Source: Symsagittifera roscoffensis (Eukaryota > Xenacoelomorpha > Acoela > Convolutidae). Taken from it: a stretch of 64,000 nucleotides of DNA. The notes under the pieces are model-generated. The model had not been told where the DNA came from, made no database searches, and saw only the letters and a list, made by a program, of their open reading frames with translations. A program made the translations under genes and the position numbers. Shown piece after piece: positions 46,516 through 56,603 of this stretch (positions within the stretch are counted from its first letter, which is position 1; every line of letters starts with the position of its first letter). The stretch is from contig NC_087068.1 in the NCBI RefSeq assembly GCF_963678635.1, positions 34,851,436 through 34,915,435 of the forward strand. The letters run 5' to 3'.

Positions 46516-47130
46516 CGTACCCATATGGCAGTAAAGTGTTGAGTTGCACTGAAATGAAATATGGTGCACCGAATGCAGCCATTTTTGCAGTAGTCACATT
46601 CTTGGAAAAGTACCGCTCATACGTGGGGAGCGCTCCCTTTAAGTTACGAGTGAACAACAGAACGCTATCCTGGTTGAAGACTTACTCGATGGACCAGAGC
46701 TACATTGGTCGGTGGAGAGTCAGGTTAGATGGCTACCACATGATAATCGAGCACAGGATGCGTGATAAACATCAAAATGCTGATAACCTCAGCAAAAAGA
46801 TTGAGTTTTACGAAATACTAGTAGAAAAGCAAGCCAATCAGGCGGAAAACAAAGAAGGGTTCTCGTTTCTGAACAAAGAAACTTATGAAGCGCTTCCCTT
46901 GACAAGATGGTTGGACAAATCTGGACATCCAATCCCAGGAAACCCCGAGTTACCGGTAGAGGAGGCAGCAGAAATAAAGATCTTATCAAAGAAGGACCTG
47001 GTGCCTTTGGATTTGTTGCTATGCTCGAACCTCGTCCAACAGGAACTCTCTCGTATGAACATAAACAGCCTCTCATTGCTGGATAGAAAGGTGCAGTTCA
47101 CACCGCAAGTGATGCGGATGTTGGGCTGAG
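46516..47130 (+). pseudogene. RNase H and linker, copy B
   Basis: The open frame at 46,362-47,129 runs from the copy A tail, in a different frame, into a Ty3/Gypsy RNase H: YGSKVLSCTEMKYGAP, then FAVVTFLEKYRSY, LRVNNRTLSWLKTY, RWRVRLDGYHMIIEHR and KHQNADNLSKK. The motif usually read as T-D-H has Asn at the Asp position (VNNRTL). After RNase H comes a linker of about 90 residues ending with VQFTPQVMRMLG. The N-terminal half of the RNase H and the whole RT are missing, deleted at the 46,515 junction. Confidence 0.78.
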
Positions 47131-48040
47131 TAGTTTGCTGGAGAGATAAGTGACTAGAGATGACCCCGAATGGGCAGCAGCCATGTCATCGCTGACAGTC
47201 AGTGAGAAGGTAAAGACCATGCCTTCAAGGCGCCAACACAAGGAAAACGAAAGGGATTGTAGGACGGTAGTTCAGCAACTAATATCATCGATTCCTCAAT
47301 GCGTTTTGATGAGAACATCATACAAACAAAAAGAGATCAGAACACAGAGGAGGACTGTCACTTTTAAAAACTCCGATCAGAAGTGGGAGAAGCTGAAGAA
47401 AAACCGGAACAAGAAAGTTTGTCCGGGGAGAAGGACGTCGAAGAAAGTTGTCTAGTCAAGGAGCAAAACCCGGAACAAGAAAGTTTGTCTGGAGAGTCGG
47501 GTGTAAAAGGAATTATCCTGTAGAAGTACAAGATCTGGAGGATAATATTTTTCCGGGGAGTCTAATGGATGAGCAGAACGTACAGGTCGGAAACTGCCGT
47601 AGAGACGTGCTCCGTGGCAGATTCACCCGTTCACAACACTTCGAGTATCTCAGAAGTCGACATATACTCAGACAGGAACTCGAGTACAGGATCAGAATTG
47701 TCAGAATTGGCGATCCACACGTTGCTAGTGGAAACTCGATCAAGAGGCTTGGACATTGAAGTATATCAGGACCCTGACAGTGATCGCTACCTGGTTCTTA
47801 GTGAAAGAGACTTTGACAACACAGCGGCTAATCTGGAAACAAAAGCGGTATCGAAACATCCGAGGAGCTTGTTACCAAAGAAGGAAGCAGTCAGGACTGA
47901 TATTCAACCGTTCAAACAAGAGACAGAGACATTGGCGAAAATTTGATGCGTGAAGATGAAAGATGACACACATCAGTCCGATGAGCTGAGTATTCAATTG
48001 AGGGTCATGAAGACAAACTTGAAGGCGAGATACAGACTCT
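47131..48040 (+). pseudogene. RNase H-integrase spacer, copy B
   Basis: Broken frames (47,150-47,455, 47,448-47,759 and 47,569-47,946) encode a hydrophilic spacer that first is Arg/Lys/Gln-rich and later is acidic, with SELSELAIHTLLVETRSRGL and YQDPDSDRY. Nothing here matches a known domain. It lies between RNase H and integrase in the usual order, so it is a lineage-specific spacer rather than a separate gene. Confidence 0.55.
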
Positions 48041-49330
48041 CGGACCTACTAAGAGCACAAAAAGAAGAGACATGCGATCATCTAATCAAAGCGTGGATAG
48101 CGAGGAACGGATGTCCAATGACGTTTCAATCGGACAATGGAACAGCCATCATAGGAGAACTTACTAAAGAGCTCTTGAGACGTTCTCAAGTGGCTCAAGC
48201 TCATTCTATGGCGTATTATCCCCAGACGAACGGCTTAGTGGAGAGGTAAAAACGGACTCTGGTGTCGATGATGAGGGTGTATTGTTCCAGATACATGACT
48301 GATTGGGACAGGTAACTTCTACAAGTGATGGCAGCTTATAACATGACGCAACACTCCACGACAGGAATTAGTCCACACATGATGTCGACTGGACACGAAA
48401 AGTCTTTGCTTTTGACTTTCTTTTGCCCAGAGTATGAAGGAAAGAAAACATCACCACAAGTTTATGTAAGGGATGTGATTAGACATCAACAAGAACTGAA
48501 CGATTTGTGCAAACGAAATACTCAGCAAGCACAGGCAATGCATAGGAATATATTTGATAAGAAGGTAGCTGGTGCAAAAGCTTACTCTGTAGGAGACTTC
48601 ATATGAGACGTAGGAGAGTTCATATTGTCATACCACCGAAAGGAACCAAGAAGCTCCCAAAGAAGTGGAGGATCGTTCAAGATAACTGAGGTGCATTTTT
48701 AAAGATTGAGTACCGGCCAAGTCGCCCACTTTGAAAACATTAAGCCACACAACCCATCCACAGAGGACTGGTGCATACCTGAAGACATGGAAGAGGGCGA
48801 CTATCTGATGATGGACCCTGCAGGCGAGGTCAATGAAAAAGGCACCAGGGAAAAGAATGATGGGAATGAAGCCCTAGAAGAAGGAACAAGTCCACCACTG
48901 GACCTGGATCCCAATGAGATAATTGATGCAGATGAAGAATCGTTACCCTATGCAGAAGAGGACTGGCAAGACACCGAACAGATAGCGGTTCCTAAAAACT
49001 TGGAACCAGATCTACCGTTCGCAATACAGACACGACACAATGACAGGCAAAGAATCACGAAGAAGTACAACGCTTACGGAGATGACTTCATAAAGGATAG
49101 GATAGACCTGAAGAAGATAATTTAAGAGTGTGTGGGTCTAGAAGAAATACCAGCGTCACAGTACATAGACATAGTTGATGACCAAGACGAGGAGTGGTTA
49201 GATGACCGGTCTAAGCCCGAGGAAGAATTCGATGATCAGCAACATCAATCGTACGAACAAGAATTGACGAACCTGCGCGCTTTCGAGTGGCTGAACGAAA
49301 TGACATGGACCCAAAGGAGACCAGTGTGAC
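48041..49330 (+). pseudogene. Integrase copy B with internal deletion and acidic tail
   Basis: The frame at 47,950-48,249 goes from RYRLSDLLRAQK directly to EETCDHLIKAW. The zinc-binding domain and the part of the core with the first catalytic Asp, both present in copy A, are therefore missing. The second Asp (QSDNGTA) and the Glu (TNGLVER) follow, then HSTTGISPHMM (48,325-48,606), a TGA after SVGDFI, and an acidic tail (48,706-49,125) with LPYAEEDW. The tail continues through DDQDEEWLDDRSKPE to about 49,330. The deleted enzyme could not function. Confidence 0.8.
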
Positions 49331-49347
49331 AATTCAGGACGTAAACC

Positions 49348-49608
49348 GTGAGAGCAAGAAATACGTATAAAAAAGACAGGGATAATCCTTCCTGGGTTGC
49401 CCAGGAAGTGCAATTAATCATTCCTGCGTCCAACCTCAAATTAATATCTGGTATGCGGTCGACGGGGACGTCGATCGATATTTTTATTCGGGGAGTGGGG
49501 ATAGGACTTACCCACACTGAAAAATTAATAATAAAAAAATTTAAAAAAGCTAGAGAAACAGGTAACCTAGAAGCTGAAACAGGCGAAGATCCCAAGGACC
49601 AGACTTAG
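49348..49608 (+). CDS. Short ORF after integrase, unknown
   Basis: An 86-codon open frame directly follows the integrase tail. It starts MRARNTYKKDRDNPSWVAQ and contains the segment GVGIGLTHTEKLIIKKFKKA, giving a short hydrophobic part and a basic end. I recognise no family. It may be the N-terminal piece of the long broken coding region that follows, or the decayed end of pol. Confidence 0.35.
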   Translation: MRARNTYKKDRDNPSWVAQEVQLIIPASNLKLISGMRSTGTSIDIFIRGVGIGLTHTEKLIIKKFKKARETGNLEAETGEDPKDQT

Positions 49609-49689
49609 GGAGAGTAGTAGGAACATATTTTAACTTGCCAAGTGAATATTACTAGCATAATACTAACAGATAGCTATTTTTTACTTACA

Positions 49690-50180
49690 AATAGGACATG
49701 TGGCGATAGCGATCACAACGGACATGAGTTTTTGGACAGCGTTAGCAGCAAATTTCAAGAGAGAATATAAAAACATAGAATTTCTGTGGAAGCAAAGCCC
49801 AGGAATAGAAGGTGTAGCAGCCTTGCCTCCGGCTGCTTCGTAAATACCAGAAAAACATCTATGCTTCTTGGTTACGAAGGCGACGGAGAAGCAGCATGTG
49901 GACCCTGAAGGCTTCGCAAATACCAAAAAAGTATCTATTCATCTTGGTGACGAGGGCGACGGAGAAGCAGCATGTGGACCCTGAAGGTTTGGTTTTGTCC
50001 TTGACGAGACTGAGAGACTTCCTTGTGGAGAGGGAGGTGAAAGAGTTATCGCTTCCGGTATACGACCTAAACCGAGGCCGACTGCATCCACGGGAGCTGT
50101 ATGCACTGATACGCGTAATCTTTTCTGATACAAACATACAGGTGTACTTACATAAGAAATACTATTTGAGTATAGGCTGA
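49690..50180 (+). pseudogene. First part of a large unknown coding region
   Basis: An open path runs from about 49,690 (GHVAIAITTDMSFWTAL) to the stop at 50,178 (frame 49,896-50,180, including LRDFLVEREVKELSLPVYDL). It is broken in the middle by a 76-bp tandem duplication, which shifts the frame. The product is a soluble-looking protein with alternating helices. It probably belongs with the long coding region from 50,556 on, and no domain is recognised. Confidence 0.4.
49835..49986 (+). repeat. 76-bp tandem duplication within coding sequence
   Basis: The word CGACGGAGAAGCAGCATGTG starts at 49,881 and again at 49,957. The upstream words GCTTCGTAAATACC (49,835) and GCTTCGCAAATACC (49,911) show the same 76-base offset. 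The two copies differ at a few positions. As 76 is not a multiple of three, the duplication disrupts the frame. Confidence 0.85.
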
Positions 50181-50555
50181 TTTAAGGTTGAGTGTAGGAT
50201 GTGTTATGAGATATGCTATGTGTTATGTTGTTCGGACCTTTGGTATGGAAGGGTTAGTGACTACGAACGATCGAACGATAATCTTAGGAATAGATCCAAA
50301 GTTTGGACTGTCCATTCTTAGATTGAAGTCCAAAGTTTTAGCAATGAACTGAGTTTAATATATCTCAAGATCAAAATCTTTTTACCCGACTGTTTCAAAT
50401 TAATTATAACTGGAATCTGGAGTAAGGTTGAAAAATGGTCCTGATTTCTAGGTCCTGATTGATCATTTAATTATTCATCAGATTTCAATTGCACAAACTG
50501 ATAATCAAAAACGAATCAAATGAAATGGAAACTTCAACTTGATTGAACTGATGGC
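50181..50555. other. AT-rich gap between broken coding blocks
   Basis: About 370 bases without a credible frame, lower in GC than the coding on both sides. It could be an intron-like or inserted segment, or the non-coding gap between two elements. I see no splice signals that I would trust. Confidence 0.4.
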
Positions 50556-52817
50556 TCAGTGGAGGCTTATGTAGGGCCGATGATAGATGCGATCTATCGT
50601 CGGCTAACGGATCGATACTTCGCTCTGGAGGACCCAGAGTTAGTCATGTTTCTGGTCGCCTTGATAAACATCTTAGAGCACAATAACCGTGGGGAACGCC
50701 CCGCGGAAGTCTTTTTTATGGCCACATATGGAAACTAGAGAGTACTAGACAGCCCAGACATGGAGGTCATGAGGTGGAGAAACGGGGCTTTCTCAGGATG
50801 TGACTTGATGAATGAGCCTGGATTGGGAAGTTCTAGTACATACCAACCAGGTGAGATGCCTCTCCCGATCAAGCCTTGGCCTGGACTGAGAAGGATGCAT
50901 CAAGCAATGAATAGAACGCTTGTGGCGAGAATATAAGGAGCGATCAGAGAGGCTGGCATAAACGACAGCAGTGGAAAGAACGTTACCCGCAAGTGATGCT
51001 CCTCGAGGGCAGTCCCCGATGGAGCTTCTAACGCCTCGCGAACTAAGCCAAACTACAGAGATGCGAATTCCGACAGCACGCGGCAGAGTGACAATCCCGG
51101 ATCCGAGTGACACCCTAGGTGATCCAGTAGTGGAGTGGATTCTGCAGAAGCTGGTAGAAACAGCAGGACCACTGGTGGCTAACAGGAGTGTGCCAGGTTA
51201 CGGGGTGACTGTGCCCTATGGAACAATCGATGACACAGGCAGAGTGGAGCTCTCCACAGAAACAATGAAGAAAAGGGGAGTTGTGCCCTCGACGAAACCA
51301 ACAGAGACCTCAAGAGTCCCTGACGGGAAGATAAGAGACAAGCCTTTGAAGAAAGTGTCCCGCGTATTTGACGTTCAGAAGAACAGTCAGATTAAGAACA
51401 AGTTCACAGGAGTTCTGGATACGGACAGGCGAGCATGTTTCAACCGATTGACGTGGAGTCCAGCATGGAGCGTGCAGCAACCGCCGCTCCGGGACGTCAC
51501 GTTTGATATCAGGCGATAGTCTGGTAAGAGTTCTGCAGAACTTAGGAACCTCATGGATCGCTACGGCGATGGCCTTTGGAGGCGCGACAATAGCCCAATT
51601 ATTTTGGATGGTGGAGTTGATGAACCCAGGAAGAATAACAGACTTGATGATCCTGAGAGGCACGAATAATGTGTCCAGGAGCTCGCACGAGGAAGAAGCT
51701 CAATGGGAATCAATGATGGTATGCCTTTTCACCACGATATGCAGAAGTTCCAGTGCGCGGCACTGAATGTCTGCACCTTACCGATGAGCTCGAGAACGCT
51801 ATCGGCCACAAGAAGAAGGCACAATGAAAGGGTCATCAGATGGAATAACTTCGTGAGAAATCTGGCGAGTCGCAATGCTGGACGAATGATCCTGATGAAT
51901 TTAGAACATGAACTGAGAGCTATGGATCAGCCAAGATCACCACTGACGGAATACCTTTTGACAGTATAGAAGGACAAGCGTGGATGAATCGTGTCTTCCA
52001 GGAGCGATTAGAAGAATTGGAGATCGAACTCTTTGATACAGGAGTGTTGAGAAGGGAAGAAACCACGAATAACCGGCAATTTCGACCTTTGTGCCTCCTA
52101 ATCTGGAGACACGTCTGGGATCAGTCCCAGCAGTACCCCAGGTGCCGCAAAGCTCCAGCGAGCAGGGGCGGAGAACGGACGTATTAGACCGACTGTGCGA
52201 AGCGCCAGTAAGAATGACCATTCATCCGCGACGGAGACTAGGGCCTGTCAACTTAACAGTGGATACGACCTCAGGCACCTCGAGATCGGAAACAACGAGT
52301 CCGAGCAGAGAGGAACGACGTCCAGACAGAAGTTCTCTGATGTGGTCGAGAACCATACTTTCCCCCTGGCATGTCTACAAAGAAGACCTGAGGAAGTTGA
52401 ACCTTCAAACGGTGAAGTTTGTAGCCGATGCGATGAGGTTGCTGAATGAGGTGAAGCCCTCCGTGAGCAGACTATACTCGATTGTGGGAGTGGACTGGTT
52501 GATAGCAGCCTGAACCCACCTTAGCTCCACAACGGCTATACGATTCGCTGATCTTGAGGGACTACCTTCAAATAGCACCATGGGTCCAGTCAATGCCAGA
52601 CCTTTGCAGGACGTAAGAACGAACCAAGTGGAAGGAAATTGAGAAGAAAGGCGAGAAGATTACTGACTACTGGATAGGACAATATGCAAAGATGTTTAAA
52701 CAAGTGCGGGCGCCTCCATCTCACGTGAAAGAAAGGGTTTATCCGAAACAATTAGCCTAAAAAGATGACGTCGAGAGATATGGCCAGCTGAAATTTCGGA
52801 AGGACGAGATCATTTTC

Positions 52818-53432
52818 GTGGCGTACGACAAGGTGGAGACGAGGAAAGACAAGACATTAGTAGTTGCAAGCTCGGACTTTGTGCATACTTCCAAATCCTT
52901 GTTTTGGCCTGACGTGATAATGCTAGCGGCAAACGACCTAGACTTGATGCAGTCTGTATCAATGGCTATCGGGGTCCAACGACAAACGGAAATAAACCCA
53001 ATAACAACAATGTTCGCCGGCATAAACGATCACTTGCATAGTAGGGATTTCCTGAGCAGACTCAGAGAGCCTACAACGGCGGAAGATGCATCGTGGCCAG
53101 CAATAAAAGAAACTTTAGAATCCATGTACGAGATAACGAACGTGTTAAAAGAAGATACATTCACAAAAGTAACACCAAAAGCTGTATTTGCGTTGTCTCC
53201 GGGATATGCACATATCCCGGATGGATTGAATTTCTTGTACGCAATGGCGACACTGCTCTCAGAAAGGAAGTATGATGTGATCATATCTGCCCCGAATCGC
53301 GAAGTGGAGGCGAGAAACCTGAGACAACTTAGTGCAGAACTACCGGCAGTATGGTCGGATATTTCAAACGCCATGAGAGGATCCAAAGACCATTCGCTAC
53401 ACAAGCTAGTCCTGGATGTCCAAGTTCATTAG
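52818..53432 (+). CDS. Best-preserved block of the unknown protein, 204 aa
   Basis: This uninterrupted frame starts MAYDKVETRKDKTLVVASSD and continues with QRQTEINPITTMFAGINDHL, GYAHIPDGLNFLYAMATLL and ELPAVWSDISNAMRGSKDH. It has balanced composition and regular helical patterning. It has no homologous motif I can name. Its length and lack of stops in a decayed region make it the best query for a database search. The ATG at 52,818 is probably internal to the original protein, because coding appears to continue upstream (from about 52,600) in other frames. Confidence 0.45.
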   Translation: MAYDKVETRKDKTLVVASSDFVHTSKSLFWPDVIMLAANDLDLMQSVSMAIGVQRQTEINPITTMFAGINDHLHSRDFLSRLREPTTAEDASWPAIKETLESMYEITNVLKEDTFTKVTPKAVFALSPGYAHIPDGLNFLYAMATLLSERKYDVIISAPNREVEARNLRQLSAELPAVWSDISNAMRGSKDHSLHKLVLDVQVH

Positions 53433-53823
53433 GAAGCTCTAAATTAATCCAGGAATCAACGATGATCATCGAGTGATAGATAAAATGTCCAACGACTTGT
53501 GGTCCAGAGGAATGGAGATTTAAGAAGAAGGAGAGAAGACACAGAACTCAAAAGAAACGAAAGCTCACCCTAAGCAATGGTTTTGCGAACGAAACCAGAG
53601 GCCAACAAGTGGTTCCACTTGACTCCTCGAGTAGCATCATTGAGCGCGGACGCTTCGAGCGAGGCCCGGCGATGATTAAGAAGATTCACGCCTACCTGGT
53701 GGAAGAATTGAACCTAGCAGAGAATGCGGAAGAAAAGTCAGCCGAATTCGTGAACAAGTAACTCTTGAAACCTTCTGGACGCAGAATCTACGGGGAGAAG
53801 AAGACTACGATAGGACAGAAAGG

Positions 53824-54162
53824 ATGTTAGACGGATTCGGAGCAGTCTGGACCGCGTCCTTCCTGGCGAAAGTTTACCCCGCACAATCTCGATACCTGAT
53901 AAGAGAGTTCCTTAAAGCGGTTACAGAGTTATTGATAGTAGTGATCCTACTATTTTTCGTGACGTTCGGAGCAGAGAATTTCGTGAAAGGACCAGTGGTA
54001 CTGCTCACCGAGGGAGTACAGAACCTATGGCTGGACGGACTCCTGACACTCATTGCGATCACCTACGGGAACGTGGGAGGGCTGATGAATTTGACCCGTT
54101 ACCCCAATCAAATAAAAGAAAACGCGAGAAAAATTGATATGAAGAGATCCACGGACTCATGA
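53824..54162 (+). CDS. Block with a hydrophobic segment, 112 aa
   Basis: The frame begins MLDGFGAVWTASFLAKVYP, and about 20 residues later has ELLIVVILLFFVTFGAE, an unbroken hydrophobic run of about 14 residues that could be a membrane segment or a buried helix. It is followed by TEGVQNLWLDGLLTLIAITY, also hydrophobic. This is the only plausible membrane-associated part of the large coding region. It is the main reason to consider an envelope-like role, but there is no signal peptide or cysteine pattern to support one. Confidence 0.4.
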   Translation: MLDGFGAVWTASFLAKVYPAQSRYLIREFLKAVTELLIVVILLFFVTFGAENFVKGPVVLLTEGVQNLWLDGLLTLIAITYGNVGGLMNLTRYPNQIKENARKIDMKRSTDS

Positions 54163-54220
54163 ACAAAAGTAGGAGACCTGAGTCAGACTCTGATTCAGTA
54201 TCTCTTGCACCAGAATCGCT

Positions 54221-54766
54221 TTGGAACAGGAGAAGACAAAACGATTGAAAAAGAAGAAGATGTGCGACGTCGTGCAGGAGGCATGCCCCTTATTGACTGA
54301 CTTGAGCTTAGCTATGAGGACCGATCGTTTAGCGCTAATGAGAGGAACCACGGAACTTGTGACAGTGACATACGGTCGTGCGGTAACTTTCGCGTTCCCT
54401 GACGTTGAAGTGGAAGCGTATAGGAGGTCGGTGCTGCACCTGAATCTCATTTCAGCAGTGGACGGGAGCGCACTCAATTGGTGTGAACAGAATGTGTTAC
54501 GAGAGTTGATGAGTAAAGATTTGCTTTTCACGAAGATATCAGAGCCGGAGATGACAGCAATAAGTTTTGATGATGATTTCCGTGACCGAATGGGTGAAGT
54601 AGAGAGAGGGCACATTGAGGTGTTCCCAAAGCTCTGGAATTTGAGGCCCTACAATAATATGAATGGCGGGGTAACAAGAATTCCTCGTTTATTGGCTTCG
54701 TGCCAAACAAGTGAGAGAAGACACGAAAGGCTGGGGCGATTAAAAGAAGCTGCCAGAAATGCCTGA
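54221..54766 (+). CDS. Block of the unknown protein, 181 aa
   Basis: An uninterrupted frame with a lysine-rich start (KTKRLKKKKMCDVVQEACPL) followed by LTDLSLAMRTDRLALMRGTT and VTFAFPDVEVEAYRRSVLHL, then LLASCQTSERRHERLGRL near the end. It ends in a TGA just after AARNA, and the next piece starts in another frame, so a small indel near 54,765 separates two parts of one protein. No family recognised. Confidence 0.45.
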   Translation: MEQEKTKRLKKKKMCDVVQEACPLLTDLSLAMRTDRLALMRGTTELVTVTYGRAVTFAFPDVEVEAYRRSVLHLNLISAVDGSALNWCEQNVLRELMSKDLLFTKISEPEMTAISFDDDFRDRMGEVERGHIEVFPKLWNLRPYNNMNGGVTRIPRLLASCQTSERRHERLGRLKEAARNA

Positions 54767-55322
54767 ATTCTCTTTGATCAGAAGGATGTTGCTCGGAGCA
54801 GACTCCGTATTGCAAACTCCCAGGTTAAGAGCCCTTGAAACAAATGAAAGGAGGATGGCGAAGTTCTCTGAGACGATGGACCCGTGCTTCGTGGGCAGGA
54901 ACGCTGCCGTAATGCAATACACGCAGTTTGCATACACGGGTGAATCGACGAGGAGAAGAATGACTAATGCAGCCACACCAAATCCGGGAAGATTTGAGGA
55001 AGAGTGGGCAAAGTTGGACCCGGCGCCAGTGAACACGAGAGGCAAGGCGGATTTGCAGGAAGCCGCGCTAATCGTAGTGAACGTGAAACCGGAATTGGCA
55101 ATAAGCGGGAAACTATTGACGAGGACTGGACTAGCACCTTTCGGCTGTGAAAAAATCAAGATAAAGTATGGAGAAGAAGAAGACAAGTCAGCTGGCAGGC
55201 TAGTCGTACCAAAGTTTCCAGACGGGACAAGGAGTGAAGAGCAAGGCCCTTCATGTTCAGGAAGAAATCAAAAACGAGATGATAAGGAAGCAAAGGACCG
55301 ATTGACAGGTGCCACCGATTGA
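54759..55322 (+). CDS. C-terminal block of the unknown protein, 187 aa
   Basis: The frame starts MPEFSLIRRMLLGADSVLQT and includes ETMDPCFVGRNAAVMQYTQF, ESTRRRMTNAATPNPGRFEE and KADLQEAALIVVNVKPELAI. It ends in a charged tail (SGRNQKRDDKEAKDRLTGAT) and a TGA. This is the natural end of the coding region: sequence becomes AT-rich and non-coding directly afterwards. No domain recognised. Confidence 0.45.
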   Translation: MPEFSLIRRMLLGADSVLQTPRLRALETNERRMAKFSETMDPCFVGRNAAVMQYTQFAYTGESTRRRMTNAATPNPGRFEEEWAKLDPAPVNTRGKADLQEAALIVVNVKPELAISGKLLTRTGLAPFGCEKIKIKYGEEEDKSAGRLVVPKFPDGTRSEEQGPSCSGRNQKRDDKEAKDRLTGATD

Positions 55323-55799
55323 CAGAGCGAAAGTTACATTAATTGAAATACTTATTATTAATCTAAGAGGTTATAAGTATTTTGATCTAAAGAATAATTT
55401 TAGAAGTCAACTGTGGTTGAACAAATTTTTAACATGATGGTTTAAAACCAAATTTTATGTGACTTTTTGTAAACAATAATTGTAAATTGATGGTTTATAC
55501 ATTTAAATTAGCTTGTTGTAGAAAAAACCTGCCGATGTACATAATTGCGAAAACGTGTGAAGTTTTTTTTAAACAAAAATCTCTTCAATTTCATTTGTAA
55601 ATTTGTAATAAATCAAAATTCGAAGAGCTTAAAGTTCGAAATTTTTTTAAATTACAGAACTAAGGAAACGTGAACAATAATGAAATACTAGTGGAGTAAC
55701 TTCGGTTACCTTTATTGTTTTTGACCTTCCGATAAAAAAAACCAAAAAAAAACTTCAAATTCCAAGGGCTGTTCCTGACACTTTGCTTCACCAAAAAAA
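55323..55799. other. AT-rich spacer
   Basis: AT-rich DNA between the plus-strand coding region and the Penelope-like element. No gene or structured repeat seen. Confidence 0.5.
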
Positions 55800-56160
55800 G
55801 TTGTAAACTCTTAATGAATATAAGAAACTTAAAATGTTAATTCAAACGTTTTCAAACATTTTGTGCATAATCATGGTTAAAATTTTTCACAATATTTACA
55901 AGACAATCAAAGATCTGAAAAATGAAAAACAGGTCTAAAAATGCTTTAAAATTTTTTGAACAACCAAATTTAAACAACTGTAATTACATAATAAAATTAC
56001 GTAATCAGTAATAACATTTTCCTGTAATTTTCTGATATTTATTTTTAGCTTTTTTATCTTTCATGCTTATAAATCTTCGATTTGGGAATATTTTTGATTC
56101 TGACATGTCAGTTTCTTAACTCTTAGCCATGTGATACATAGACTATAATTTTAGTGTTAA
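55800..56160 (-). repeat. 3' non-coding end of a Penelope-like element
   Basis: This segment recurs as an inverted partial copy at 63,715-63,960 (matching 55,800-56,045), in part at 61,040-61,160 (inverted, matching 56,030-56,160) and, more diverged, at 61,170-61,480 (same orientation). In the sense (minus) direction it follows the GIY-YIG coding end. It contains a decayed version of the ribozyme-like core (about 55,846-55,876), in which the CTGATGA box is lost. Confidence 0.65.
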
Positions 56161-56430
56161 TTCCCGGCTCCTGAATTCATCGCGTAAAAAGATCCTCGGC
56201 CTCTCACTCCAAATATGCAAAGCCTCTAGTGTGAGTAGCTTATGAGTGGTGGCTGTTTGATTTATAATATCTGACTTCAACTCAGCGGTACCGCCGACTT
56301 CCTCATTACACTAACAAGTGTTGCCCTACTGGGGAGTATCCTTTGTGGTGTTCATCGACCCTCGTGTCTAAATTTCGGAGTGTCTGGTCGACATAGGTGG
56401 AGTTACATCACTTACATGTAACCTTTTACA
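56161..56430 (-). pseudogene. GIY-YIG endonuclease end of a Penelope-like element
   Basis: The minus strand from about 56,430 carries CNSTYVDQTLRNLDTRVDEH, then SPVGQHLLV, then LLTLEALHIWSERP and LRDEFRSRELTLKL. This is the pattern of the C-terminal GIY-YIG nuclease of EN-positive Penelope-like elements: a Y-V/I-G-Q-T block, an Arg/Glu-His block and an E-A-L-x-I block. The expected Gly of Y-V-G-Q-T is Asp here, and a TAA breaks the frame after HLLV. It lies directly downstream of the RT, as expected. Confidence 0.72.
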
Positions 56431-56603
56431 CCACTTTGTATCTCAGTTCACGAGCAAAGGAAGTTTTGAGATATGGCAAGCATCTTTTCAATTTTGTTGT
56501 TCTAAAAATTATTTGTGCCCCGGATATTTGACAAACCTTTGCATCTAACAGTTGAGATGGAGTGCCTCGATATTGCATTGTTAAAAGGGGGTGAGTCTTT
56601 TAA

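Larger units (their letters stand above)
50556..55322 (+). pseudogene. Large broken coding region (~1,500 codons), unknown
   Basis: Coding can be followed through six or more frame changes and several stops. The best pieces are 50,971-51,519, 52,818-53,432, 53,824-54,162, 54,221-54,766 and 54,759-55,322. It begins near EAYVGPMIDAIYRRLTDRYF (about 50,565) and ends near KEAKDRLTGATD. The protein is mostly helical, charged and soluble-looking, with one strongly hydrophobic stretch near 53,920-53,980. I find no protease, RT, integrase, CCHC or other catalytic motif. Position 3' of integrase on the same strand would make it an env- or third-ORF-type gene of the same element. Alternatively it is the Gag of a neighbouring element whose pol is lost. 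The pattern of decay, with long blocks open in shifting frames, says it once coded for protein. Confidence 0.5.
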
